45,109 bases of DNA from Bacteroides sp. UBA1317. GTDB taxonomy: Bacteria > Bacteroidota > Bacteroidia > Bacteroidales > Bacteroidaceae. Of the stretch, positions 25,087 through 32,654 are shown in pieces. The stretch lies in NCBI GenBank assembly GCA_002307035.1, contig DBTL01000172.1:7066-52174 (forward strand), read 5' to 3'. Position 1 is the stretch's first letter. Each line of letters starts with the position of its first letter. The notes below the pieces were generated by a model. It was not told where the DNA came from and ran no database searches. It saw only the letters and a list, made by a program, of their open reading frames with translations. Made by a program: the position numbers and the translations under genes.

Positions 25087-26697
25087 ATGAGAAAGCATTA
25101 TTTTGTAACCGTTTTATATGTTGGGTTCATGATTCTGCAACTGACTGTTGCTACAGCTCAAAACGCTGGTTCTTCGAAATATAATTTGCCGTATAAAGAC
25201 ACGTATGTTATGCAAGCTTTGGTTACGGAAAACTCCTTCCGTATGGCAAAGACGGTAGTTGTAAAGCCTGGTACTTATGAAAAAGCTCTCACCGTTTTAC
25301 CGGTTCCTTATTGGGAGGGTCATAAGCAGGAAATAGAAATGTACTGGAAGGCGTGGAAACTTGCTCTTAGTAATATTTGTATGCCACAGGATGATTCCGG
25401 CTTTATATGCAGTTATATTGCACCAGCTTATAATGGTAATATATTTATGTGGGATGATGCTTTCATAACAATGTTTTGTCGCTATGGTAGGAACTTTTTT
25501 CCGTTTCAAAGGACATTGGATAATTTTTATGCAAAACAACATCCTGATGGCTTTATCTGTCGGGAGATTCGTGCTGATGGCTCTGATTGCTTTGGACGTT
25601 ATGACCCGGTAAGCACGGGGCCAAATATCTTGCCATGGTCGGAAATTCTTTATTTGAATCAATTTGGAGATACTGAACGATTGAATAAAATCTTCCCAGT
25701 ACTGTCGGCTTATTACAAATGGTTAAAACTGAATCGTACATGGCGCAATGGTACTTACTGGAGTAGCGGTTGGGGTACAGGCATGGATAATATGCCTCGT
25801 GTTCCTGCTGGTTATAATACCATTTACAGCAATGGGCACATGATTTGGCTGGATACTTGTTTGCAACAGATATTTATGGCTGATATTTTACTAAAGATGG
25901 GCTTTTATCTCGAAAGATGGCAAGAAATAGAAGAGTTTGAAGATGATATAAAAACTCTGTCGGCTTATATCAATCAAAATATGTGGAATGATAAAGACCA
26001 TTTTCTGTATGATCAATACGCTGATGGTGCACTGAGTTCTACAAAGGGCATTTATGCCTACTGGGCATTGCATACGAATGTATTGCCTAAGGATAGGCTG
26101 GATTCTCTGGTCAGAGAGTTGGATAATACTGAAACATTCAACAGGCCTCATCGTGTTGCTTCGTTAGCAGCTAATAATCCTAAATACAAAGAGAATGGCC
26201 GTTATTGGTTAGGAGGAGTTTGGGCTCCTACAGATTATATGGTCATTTCCGGTTTATTTGATAAAGGGTATAAGAAATTGGCATACGATATTGCTCGTAA
26301 TCATTATGAAAATGTCTTTGAAGTTTACAAAAAAACCGGAACTTTTTGGGAATACTATTCCCCTGAGAAGGCCGAACCAGGCTTCCTTGCTCGCAAAGAT
26401 TTTGTAGGATGGACAGGTTTGCCGCCTATTGCTGTGTTGATTGAAAATATTTTTGGTATTCGGGCAAATGTGATGGAACATAAAATAACGATTGATGTCA
26501 ACTTGACGGATGGTTATGGTATATCCCGTTATCCTTATGGCAAGGATGGCCTGATCTCTATTAAGGTAAAAAAGAGAGCTTCTGAAATGGAAGAGCCTAA
26601 GATTAGTATAGAAACGAATGTGCCCTTTGAAGTGACGATATTATGGGGGAACAATAAAAAAGTAGTCAATGCGAAAGTGGGTACACAATCTTTTTAA
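25087..26697 (+). CDS. Clan GH-G (GH63/MGH1-like) glycoside hydrolase
   Basis: This is a secreted (alpha/alpha)6-barrel glycosidase of 536 residues with signal peptide YVGFMILQLTVATAQ. The barrel shows the GH63/GH37-type motifs: YNGNIFMWDDAFITMFCRYG near the N-terminus, YWSSGWGTGMDNMPRVP with Asp234 as the probable general acid, and GTFWEYYSPEKAEPG with Glu422 as the probable base. WLGGVWAPTDYMVISGL and RKDFVGWTGLPPIAVLIENI complete the usual C-terminal half. Clan GH-G members invert alpha-glucosidic (GH63, GH37) or alpha-mannosyl-glycerate-type linkages. A GH63-type processing glucosidase would fit the glucose cap of N-glycan precursors, but the specificity cannot be read here. It sits between the alkaline phosphatase and metallophosphoesterase genes with about 10-bp gaps. 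Confidence 0.8.
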   Translation: MRKHYFVTVLYVGFMILQLTVATAQNAGSSKYNLPYKDTYVMQALVTENSFRMAKTVVVKPGTYEKALTVLPVPYWEGHKQEIEMYWKAWKLALSNICMPQDDSGFICSYIAPAYNGNIFMWDDAFITMFCRYGRNFFPFQRTLDNFYAKQHPDGFICREIRADGSDCFGRYDPVSTGPNILPWSEILYLNQFGDTERLNKIFPVLSAYYKWLKLNRTWRNGTYWSSGWGTGMDNMPRVPAGYNTIYSNGHMIWLDTCLQQIFMADILLKMGFYLERWQEIEEFEDDIKTLSAYINQNMWNDKDHFLYDQYADGALSSTKGIYAYWALHTNVLPKDRLDSLVRELDNTETFNRPHRVASLAANNPKYKENGRYWLGGVWAPTDYMVISGLFDKGYKKLAYDIARNHYENVFEVYKKTGTFWEYYSPEKAEPGFLARKDFVGWTGLPPIAVLIENIFGIRANVMEHKITIDVNLTDGYGISRYPYGKDGLISIKVKKRASEMEEPKISIETNVPFEVTILWGNNKKVVNAKVGTQSF

Positions 26698-26708
26698 TTA
26701 TTTTTTGT

Positions 26709-27686
26709 ATGAGAAAATTTATGCGATTATTCCTATTTTTGCCTTTGTGCATGGGCTGCGCTCTTTTTCAGAAAACAGGTAGAAAAAAAAATCTATCCAA
26801 TCGAGATGTTACTGTTGTCATTGCGGCAGATCTGCATTTTGATCTTTTGCCTGAAACAGATCAGTACTATCATGTGGTTACCATGAATCATCTGGAACAT
26901 AGCTTTTGCTTTCCCAAGGATGCATCATTAGGCATAGCCAGACAAACATTTAAGAAACTTCGTGGAGTAATATTGGCCGGAGATATATTTGATAAGTCTC
27001 GTCCTGAGATATTGAATTTTTATCGACAACGATATGAACAGGGTTCCGGAGAACGGCAGATACACTATCCTGTATATCCGGGATTGGGCAATCATGATAT
27101 CGACCCGGCAGTCTCCGATAAAGGAGCTGATAATCTAAAAGGCAGAGCTTATACTCTCCATTATATTGATTCTTTGCTTGAAAAGAAATTATCCAGAGGA
27201 GAGATCCTTAATCTTGATACTTCTAGTAGATCTTATTCATGGAATATTGAGGATGTACACTTCATACAAGGGCAACGTTACGCTGGTGATACGACTTATT
27301 GCCAAAGTAATTTTAGTTGGTTGAAACAAGATTTGGAAAAATATGCTTCTGGTGGTAATCCGGTTGTTTACATTCAACATTATGGTTTTGATAAATGGGC
27401 TATTGATTGGTGGCCTCAGAGTAGCAGGGATCAGCTGTTTGATTTGTTAGAGCAATATAATCTAGCTGCTTTTTTCGTTGGCCATACTCATACCGCTTCT
27501 ATTGAGCACTATCGGGGACATGCCATTTATCAGGTGAATAATGCTTGGAAAGATGATGATGGTAACGGTTCATTTGCTGTAATGCGAATAAAGAAAGATG
27601 CATTGTCAATTGCGACTTGTCGTTGGATAGATAATAAAGGACATTTTGAGGTTGTAGGCCCGTATGAAAATAGAATTTTGCCATAA
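26709..27686 (+). CDS. Calcineurin-like metallophosphoesterase
   Basis: This is a di-metal phosphoesterase, 325 residues, with a hydrophobic, probably lipoprotein-type leader (LFLFLPLCMGC, Cys17). All five metallophosphoesterase blocks are visible: VIAADLHFD, ILAGDIFDK, PGLGNHDIDP, VVYIQHYGF and FFVGHTHTASIEHY. The insertion between the first two blocks (YYHVVTMNHLEHSFCFPKD) and the block WWPQSSRDQLFDLLEQYN are not ones I can assign to a named subfamily. Such enzymes hydrolyse phosphomonoesters or diesters. It is the last gene of the third Sus operon (11 bp after the GH63-like gene) and is followed by a 175-bp gap. It is the fourth phosphoester hydrolase in this locus. Confidence 0.88.
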   Translation: MRKFMRLFLFLPLCMGCALFQKTGRKKNLSNRDVTVVIAADLHFDLLPETDQYYHVVTMNHLEHSFCFPKDASLGIARQTFKKLRGVILAGDIFDKSRPEILNFYRQRYEQGSGERQIHYPVYPGLGNHDIDPAVSDKGADNLKGRAYTLHYIDSLLEKKLSRGEILNLDTSSRSYSWNIEDVHFIQGQRYAGDTTYCQSNFSWLKQDLEKYASGGNPVVYIQHYGFDKWAIDWWPQSSRDQLFDLLEQYNLAAFFVGHTHTASIEHYRGHAIYQVNNAWKDDDGNGSFAVMRIKKDALSIATCRWIDNKGHFEVVGPYENRILP

Positions 27687-27861
27687 TGCTATTATGGGAC
27701 GTATTGGTAAATGATTATTGTTAGAGATGTTTCTTGTATCTTTAACTTGTTTTGAGGTAACATGTTTTGTTTTTAGTAATAGTAATGCAAATCTTTAGGA
27801 TTTAGAATTCGTATACTGGAACTCTGTTTATTGATTTGTGTTACGTCTTAATAATTTAATA

Positions 27862-28683
27862 ATGAAATTAGCCATAGATTTAGGCGGTACAAATATTCGC
27901 ATAGCTCAAGTCGAAAATCGGACAATCTTAAATAAAAACTCAATTCCTTGTTTTTCAACGGGAAGTGAGGAACAGGTACTTTCTCAACTTTATACTCTTA
28001 TAGACAGTATGATGAACTCCGATGTTGAAGGCATTGGTATTGGTGTTCCTTCTGTGATAGATCATAAAAAAGGCATCGTGTATAATGTGATGAATATTCC
28101 TTCATGGCAAGAAGTCGCTTTGAAAGACATCTTACAGCAGAGATACAATGTTCCTGTTGAGGTTAATAACGATTCTAATTGTTTCGCTCTGGGTGAGAAA
28201 CTTTATGGACAGGGTATTAACTTTGCAAATTTGGTAGGTGTTACTTTAGGTACGGGAGTTGGTGCCGGTATTATTATAAACAATCAGCTTTATTGTGGTG
28301 ATAATACAGGAGCAGGAGAGATCGGTTCATTGTCATATCTGGATTCAGATTTTGAACACTATTGCAGTAGTTCTTTTTTTGTAGACTATTATCAAATGAC
28401 AGGAAAAGGTGCTTATGAGAAAGCGGTGGAAGGTGATGCTAAGGCATTAATGGTTTGGAATGAATTTGGTAAACATCTAGGGAATTTAGTAAAGGTAATT
28501 CTTTATGCTTATGATCCAACTGCTATTATCTTTGGTGGTAGTATATCTGCTGCTTTTCCTTTTTTTATTCATTCTCTAAGAAAAAATATAGTTGATTTTC
28601 CTTATGAGAAGTCATTGAATAATGTACATTTGCTAAGTACAATAAATTCGGATATTAGTATTCTGGGTGCTTCAGCCCTATAA
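27862..28683 (+). CDS. ROK-family sugar kinase
   Basis: This is a cytoplasmic ROK protein, 273 residues, probably phosphorylating glucose, mannose or a similar hexose released by the locus. The ATG at 27862 is chosen over a GTG at 27838 because it starts right at the phosphate-1 loop (MKLAIDLGGTNIRIAQ). Other ROK elements are IGIGVPSVIDHKKGIVYNV, EVNNDSNCFALGE (catalytic Asp), VGVTLGTGVGAGIIIN and IIFGGSISAAF. The usual zinc motif (GH...CxCGxxGCxE) is degenerate: the site reads GEIGSLSYLDSDFEHYCSSS with one cysteine, so the zinc is probably absent. No N-terminal DNA-binding domain is present, so it is a kinase-type rather than a NagC-type ROK. It is followed after 3 bp by the XylR-like regulator. 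Confidence 0.88.
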   Translation: MKLAIDLGGTNIRIAQVENRTILNKNSIPCFSTGSEEQVLSQLYTLIDSMMNSDVEGIGIGVPSVIDHKKGIVYNVMNIPSWQEVALKDILQQRYNVPVEVNNDSNCFALGEKLYGQGINFANLVGVTLGTGVGAGIIINNQLYCGDNTGAGEIGSLSYLDSDFEHYCSSSFFVDYYQMTGKGAYEKAVEGDAKALMVWNEFGKHLGNLVKVILYAYDPTAIIFGGSISAAFPFFIHSLRKNIVDFPYEKSLNNVHLLSTINSDISILGASAL

Positions 28684-28686
28684 TTT

Positions 28687-29847
28687 ATGATACGATTGAT
28701 ATTGCTTACTGATTTTACGGAAGCTTTTGCTCAATACTTATTGAAAGGCATTCTGAAGTATTCTAAAGGACGAGAGCCTTGGGTGGTTTGTCGCATGCCG
28801 CCATCTTACAAGCAGCGCTATGGAATTGAGGGTGTTCTGGATTGGGCGAAGAAATGGGAAGCCGATGCTATTATCGCTCAATTTGATGTAGAGGATGACG
28901 TCAGCGTGTTTGCAACAAACGGGATTGTGGCCATTGCTCAAGATTATAAATCCCGTTTCTCCGGTATTCCTAATATCACGAGTGATTATCGATTGGCTGG
29001 CCGTATGGTTGCTGATTTTTTTATACAAAAGGGCTACAGGCACTTTGCTTTTTTTGGCTACAAAGATGTTGTTTGGTCAACTGAACGCTGTGAAGGTTTC
29101 TATAACCGTATTGCCGATTGCGGATTTGCTTCATCTTTCTATGAATACAACGATGAGCAGATAGAAAATCTATGGTCTTATGAATCTACTCCTTTGATTA
29201 AATGGCTCAAGTCTTTACCGGTATCTACAGCCCTCATGGCTTGTGATGATAACCAGGCAATAAAAATAACGGAAGCATGTCGTATGGTTGGTCTCAAAAT
29301 TCCTGAAGAAATAGCTGTACTTGGAGTTGATAATGACACCGTTATTTGCAACCTCTCTGATCCTCCATTGTCGAGCCTTCATATGAACATTGAGATGGGG
29401 GGATATGATGCGGCGGCTTTAATAGATAAAATGATAAAGAAAGAAAGAGAATCTTATTATGATATATATATTAAGCCTTTAAATATAATCAACCGTATAT
29501 CAACTGATATTTATTCAACAGATGATCCTTATGTTTTGAAAGCTATAAAGTGCATTCATCAGAATTTATCATCCAAACTTAGTGTTGAAGAGATTGTGAA
29601 GCAGGTTCCTCTATCTCGCCGTTTGCTCGAAATGCGTTTTAAAAATGTAACGGGAGAACCTATTTATCAGTATATACTAAAGATTCGAATGGATTATTTT
29701 GCTCAGTTGTTGCTGACTAGTAATGATCCAATATCAGAAATTGCGACGAGCGTAGGATTTATTGATTACAAGAATTTTGCTAGGCAGTTTAGGATACTTA
29801 AAAACTGTTCTCCTTCGGAGTATCGTTCACGTAATAAAAAGAAGTAG
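28687..29847 (+). CDS. XylR-like transcriptional regulator (LacI-type sensor plus AraC HTH)
   Basis: This is a cytoplasmic sugar-responsive regulator of 386 residues. Residues 1 to about 270 form a periplasmic-binding-protein-like sensor (GVLDWAKKWEADAIIAQFD, ITSDYRLAGRMVADFFIQKG, FGYKDVVWSTERCEGFYNRI, LGVDNDTVICNLSDPPLSSL). The C-terminal ~105 residues are an AraC double helix-turn-helix (LSVEEIVKQVPLSRRLLEMR, DPISEIATSVGFIDYKNFAR and NCSPSEYR). This is the architecture of E. coli XylR and many Bacteroidota sugar regulators; there is no N-terminal LacI HTH. It lies between a sugar kinase and a GH125 mannosidase, so a mannose-derived effector is a reasonable inference. It gives the locus a second, cytoplasmic regulator beside the sigma/anti-sigma pair. 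Confidence 0.9.
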   Translation: MIRLILLTDFTEAFAQYLLKGILKYSKGREPWVVCRMPPSYKQRYGIEGVLDWAKKWEADAIIAQFDVEDDVSVFATNGIVAIAQDYKSRFSGIPNITSDYRLAGRMVADFFIQKGYRHFAFFGYKDVVWSTERCEGFYNRIADCGFASSFYEYNDEQIENLWSYESTPLIKWLKSLPVSTALMACDDNQAIKITEACRMVGLKIPEEIAVLGVDNDTVICNLSDPPLSSLHMNIEMGGYDAAALIDKMIKKERESYYDIYIKPLNIINRISTDIYSTDDPYVLKAIKCIHQNLSSKLSVEEIVKQVPLSRRLLEMRFKNVTGEPIYQYILKIRMDYFAQLLLTSNDPISEIATSVGFIDYKNFARQFRILKNCSPSEYRSRNKKK

Positions 29848-29871
29848 CACATCAAACTAACATTGAGAAAT

Positions 29872-31329
29872 ATGATTGGAAAAGTTTATTTGTTATTTGC
29901 AGTAAGCCTATTTGGAGGAATAAATCAAATAAATGCTGATAGTCCTAACAGAGAGATTAATAAGTTGGAAAAGCATTTTAAGATTTTATATAAAAGTAAT
30001 CGTCCTCCTCTGGAGAAGCGATTGTTCACTTCTACGGCTGTGGAGGATGAAATAGTATGGGTGAAGAAAAAGCTGAAGAATACTAAGTTGGTTTGGATGT
30101 TTGAAAATTGTTTTCCAAATACCTTAGAAACCACGGTGCATTATCGAATCAAAGATGGTAAACCAGACACGTTTGTTTACACAGGAGATATTCATGCTAT
30201 GTGGTTGCGTGATTCGGGAGCACAGGTTTGGCCTTATATTCAGTTGATCAACAAAGATCCGGAGTTGAAAAAAATGATTGAAGGAGTCATTCGCAGACAG
30301 TTTAAGTGTATCATCATAGATGCTTATGCAAATGCTTTTAATGACGGAGCTAGTGGAGATGGTTGGACTACGGATGTGACGAATATGTTGCCTGACGTTT
30401 ATGAACGTAAGTGGGAAATAGACTCCCTTTGCTATCCTATACGATTGGCCTATGAATATTGGAAAAGAACAGGTGATAGCAGTCTTTTTGATGATGAATG
30501 GATACAGGCTATTATTCGGATATTGCAGACTTTTCATGAACAGCAACGTAAAAATGGGGTAGGCCCTTATCATTTTTTGCGCGAAACGGATCGTGCTTTT
30601 GATACACTTAGTAACGATGGATTGGGAAGTCCTGTTAATCCCATTGGTTTAATAGCCTCTTCTTTTCGTCCTTCTGATGACGCTACAACTTTTCAATTTC
30701 TTATTCCGTCGAATTTCTTTGCCGTATCTTCGTTGAGAAAGGCTGCTGAAATTTTAGTTGCAGTAAACAAGAGGGATGATTTAGTTAGGGAATGTACCAG
30801 TCTAGCAGAAGAAGTGGAAATGGCATTAAAGCAGTATGCTACATACAATCACCCTAAATATGGTACTGTTTACGCTTATGAGGTGGATGGTTTTGGAAAC
30901 CATTTATTGATGGATGATGCTAATGTGCCGAGTTTATTGGCCATGCCGTATTTAGGTCTTGTAGATGTGAATGAACCTATTTACCAGAATACGCGCCGTT
31001 TCGTCTGGAGTGAAGATAATCCTTATTTTTTTAAAGGTACGGTTGGAGAAGGAATTGGTGGTCCTCACATAGGTTATGACATGGTATGGCCTATGAGCAT
31101 TATGATGAAGGTATTTACCAGCCAGAATGATGAAGAGATAAGAACATGCATAAAGATGTTGCTTGATACAGAGGCAGGAACCGGTTTTATCCATGAATCT
31201 TTTCACAAGGATGATGCATCTAAGTTTACCCGTCCATGGTTTGCCTGGCAGAATACTTTATTTGGAGAATTGATACTTAAATTAGTCAATGAACATAAAG
31301 AAGACTTGTTGAATAGTATAGAGGAATAG
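29872..31329 (+). CDS. GH125 exo-alpha-1,6-mannosidase
   Basis: This is a glycoside hydrolase of family 125 (formerly DUF1237), which removes terminal alpha-1,6-linked mannose. It has 485 residues from the ATG at 29872, which opens a signal peptide (YLLFAVSLFGGINQINADS); the TTG at 29863 is less likely. Family signatures are YTGDIHAMWLRDSGAQVWPY, GDGWTTDVTNMLPDVYERKW, DSLCYPIRLAYEYW, GLGSPVNPIGLIASSFRPSD, FFKGTVGEGIGGPHIGYDMV, IHESFHKDD (Glu442, the probable base) and FTRPWFAWQNTLFGELI. In characterised Bacteroides utilisation loci GH125 acts with GH92 on N-glycan or yeast mannan cores. It starts 24 bp after the XylR-like gene and ends this locus, converging on the men operon. Confidence 0.95.
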   Translation: MIGKVYLLFAVSLFGGINQINADSPNREINKLEKHFKILYKSNRPPLEKRLFTSTAVEDEIVWVKKKLKNTKLVWMFENCFPNTLETTVHYRIKDGKPDTFVYTGDIHAMWLRDSGAQVWPYIQLINKDPELKKMIEGVIRRQFKCIIIDAYANAFNDGASGDGWTTDVTNMLPDVYERKWEIDSLCYPIRLAYEYWKRTGDSSLFDDEWIQAIIRILQTFHEQQRKNGVGPYHFLRETDRAFDTLSNDGLGSPVNPIGLIASSFRPSDDATTFQFLIPSNFFAVSSLRKAAEILVAVNKRDDLVRECTSLAEEVEMALKQYATYNHPKYGTVYAYEVDGFGNHLLMDDANVPSLLAMPYLGLVDVNEPIYQNTRRFVWSEDNPYFFKGTVGEGIGGPHIGYDMVWPMSIMMKVFTSQNDEEIRTCIKMLLDTEAGTGFIHESFHKDDASKFTRPWFAWQNTLFGELILKLVNEHKEDLLNSIEE

Positions 31330-31360
31330 TAAAATCTGTACTCATGGATGGTTTGTTTTC

Positions 31361-31389
31361 ATCAATCGATCAAGTGAAAGATCATTGAT
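31361..31389. terminator. Probable bidirectional terminator between GH125 and menE
   Basis: 31361-31371 (ATCAATCGATC) can pair with 31380-31389 (GATCATTGAT) with one bulged C and an 8-base loop, between two convergent stops. It is modest in strength, and T/A tracts on both sides are short. Confidence 0.4.
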
Positions 31390-31402
31390 TACAAATATCT
31401 AT

Positions 31403-32503
31403 TTATTCTTTGATGAGTAGCGTAAACTTTATTGCTAATACTTTACAAGCCATTCGATCTATTTTTCCACTGTCGGTTATGGGAAGACGCTCTACTCTAT
31501 ACACGTGTTTAGGACCTTGATATTTTGGCAGGAGGATATCAATCTGTTTTTTTATCATTTTAAGATCAAAGGATCTTTCTACTAAAAGAACGATTGCTTC
31601 TCCCAAACGTTGGTCAGGGACGGATGTTATGGCAAAAGAGTTAGAGATTATCGGACGAAGAGTCTCTTCTATCTTTTCTGCTTGTACTTTGATTCCTCCG
31701 GTATTAATAATATTATCTTTTCTTCCCAAGATGGAAAATGTGCCGTCTTCAAAAAAATCAGCCACATCATTTGTTCTCAGTTGCTCGTTACACACCAAAG
31801 GGGCATCTATCACTAAGGTATTGTCTGCTGACAAGGAAAGTTTGACGGAAGAGAACGGTTGATAATGTGATGAGGCTTCGGCACCGTTGAGTCTTCTCAA
31901 AGCAATGTGTGAGAGGGTTTCGGTCATGCCATAAGTGGAGTAAACAATATTGGGAAGTTGCTTGATTTCTCTTTCTAAAACGGCATCAACAGCACCTCCT
32001 CCGATAATAAGAAGTCTGATTTGACTAAGACGTTCTTTTTCCTCGGATAGTTGAAGTGAGTTGTATACTTGCAAGGGAACCATAGCTGCAAATTCTAGCG
32101 GACAGCTTATATCTGCTAATGGATGTCCGGAAGGAGTTCGAAGGATCAGGTTTAACTCAGCCACCAATGCACGCACCACCATCATCTTACCTGCTATGTA
32201 TTGCAAAGGCATACATAGCAGGGCTGTATCTCCGGGTTGCAGATGTAAAAATTCACAGGTGAGACGGGCACTTTGCATCATTTGTTTTTTAAATACAGTG
32301 AGTTGCTTAGGTGTTCCTGTAGAACCCGAAGTTTGAACGGTGATATAGGGTGATGGATTGAACCAATCTTTCAAAAATGAATAAAGCTCCTGATGAAAAG
32401 GGGAGGAGGCCTCTGGTGCTGTGGTAATCAGCTGGCTTATTGCTTCAATGGAGTAGGTTTTACCTTCCAAAGTTAACTGCTGTTCTTTTATTTTTAAGTT
32501 CAT
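31403..32503 (-). CDS. menE: o-Succinylbenzoate-CoA ligase
   Basis: This is the adenylate-forming enzyme that activates o-succinylbenzoate to its CoA thioester in menaquinone synthesis, 366 residues. The ATG at 32503 is chosen over a TTG at 32539 because the latter reaches into the stem-loop region. The AMP-binding P-loop is VQTSGSTGTPKQLTVFKK; others are LLCMPLQYIAGKMMVVRALV, LLIIGGGAVDAVLE, YSTYGMTETLSHIALR, ILGRKDNIINTGGIKVQAEK and the C-terminal lysine region LPITDSGKIDRMA. It is shorter than typical acyl-CoA synthetases but normal for Bacteroidota MenE. It is the last gene of the men operon, separated from menC by 151 bp containing an 18-bp perfect inverted repeat. Confidence 0.93.
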   Translation of the reverse strand: MNLKIKEQQLTLEGKTYSIEAISQLITTAPEASSPFHQELYSFLKDWFNPSPYITVQTSGSTGTPKQLTVFKKQMMQSARLTCEFLHLQPGDTALLCMPLQYIAGKMMVVRALVAELNLILRTPSGHPLADISCPLEFAAMVPLQVYNSLQLSEEKERLSQIRLLIIGGGAVDAVLEREIKQLPNIVYSTYGMTETLSHIALRRLNGAEASSHYQPFSSVKLSLSADNTLVIDAPLVCNEQLRTNDVADFFEDGTFSILGRKDNIINTGGIKVQAEKIEETLRPIISNSFAITSVPDQRLGEAIVLLVERSFDLKMIKKQIDILLPKYQGPKHVYRVERLPITDSGKIDRMACKVLAIKFTLLIKE

Positions 32504-32532
32504 TGTTTCTTCAGTAAGATTTTGCGGAATGA

Positions 32533-32581
32533 ATAACAATATATGTAATGCCCCATTACATATATTGTTATCGCAATAACA
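32533..32581 (-). promoter_or_regulatory. Perfect 18-bp stem-loop with competing hairpin between menC and menE
   Basis: 32533-32550 (ATAACAATATATGTAATG) is perfectly complementary to 32554-32571, with only three bases between. Overlapping its right arm, 32566-32571 (TGTTAT) can instead pair with 32576-32581 (ATAACA) around a 4-base loop. The two structures are mutually exclusive in the minus-strand transcript, which is the layout of an attenuator. No ligand-binding fold is recognised. Confidence 0.6.
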
Positions 32582-32654
32582 TATTACCTTATAATAAAGA
32601 TCTTTACTCCTTACTTATTGTTGCTTAACTACTTGTTTTTTAAGTGAAGTAGGT

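Noticed and set aside
27681..27697. CCATAAT-gct-ATTATGG hairpin at the metallophosphoesterase stop
   Set aside because: Only a 7-bp AT-rich stem with no T run; too weak to call a terminator.
30124..30573. 149-codon minus-strand open frame inside the GH125 gene
   Set aside because: It is antisense to conserved GH125 motifs and its composition is typical of a shadow frame.
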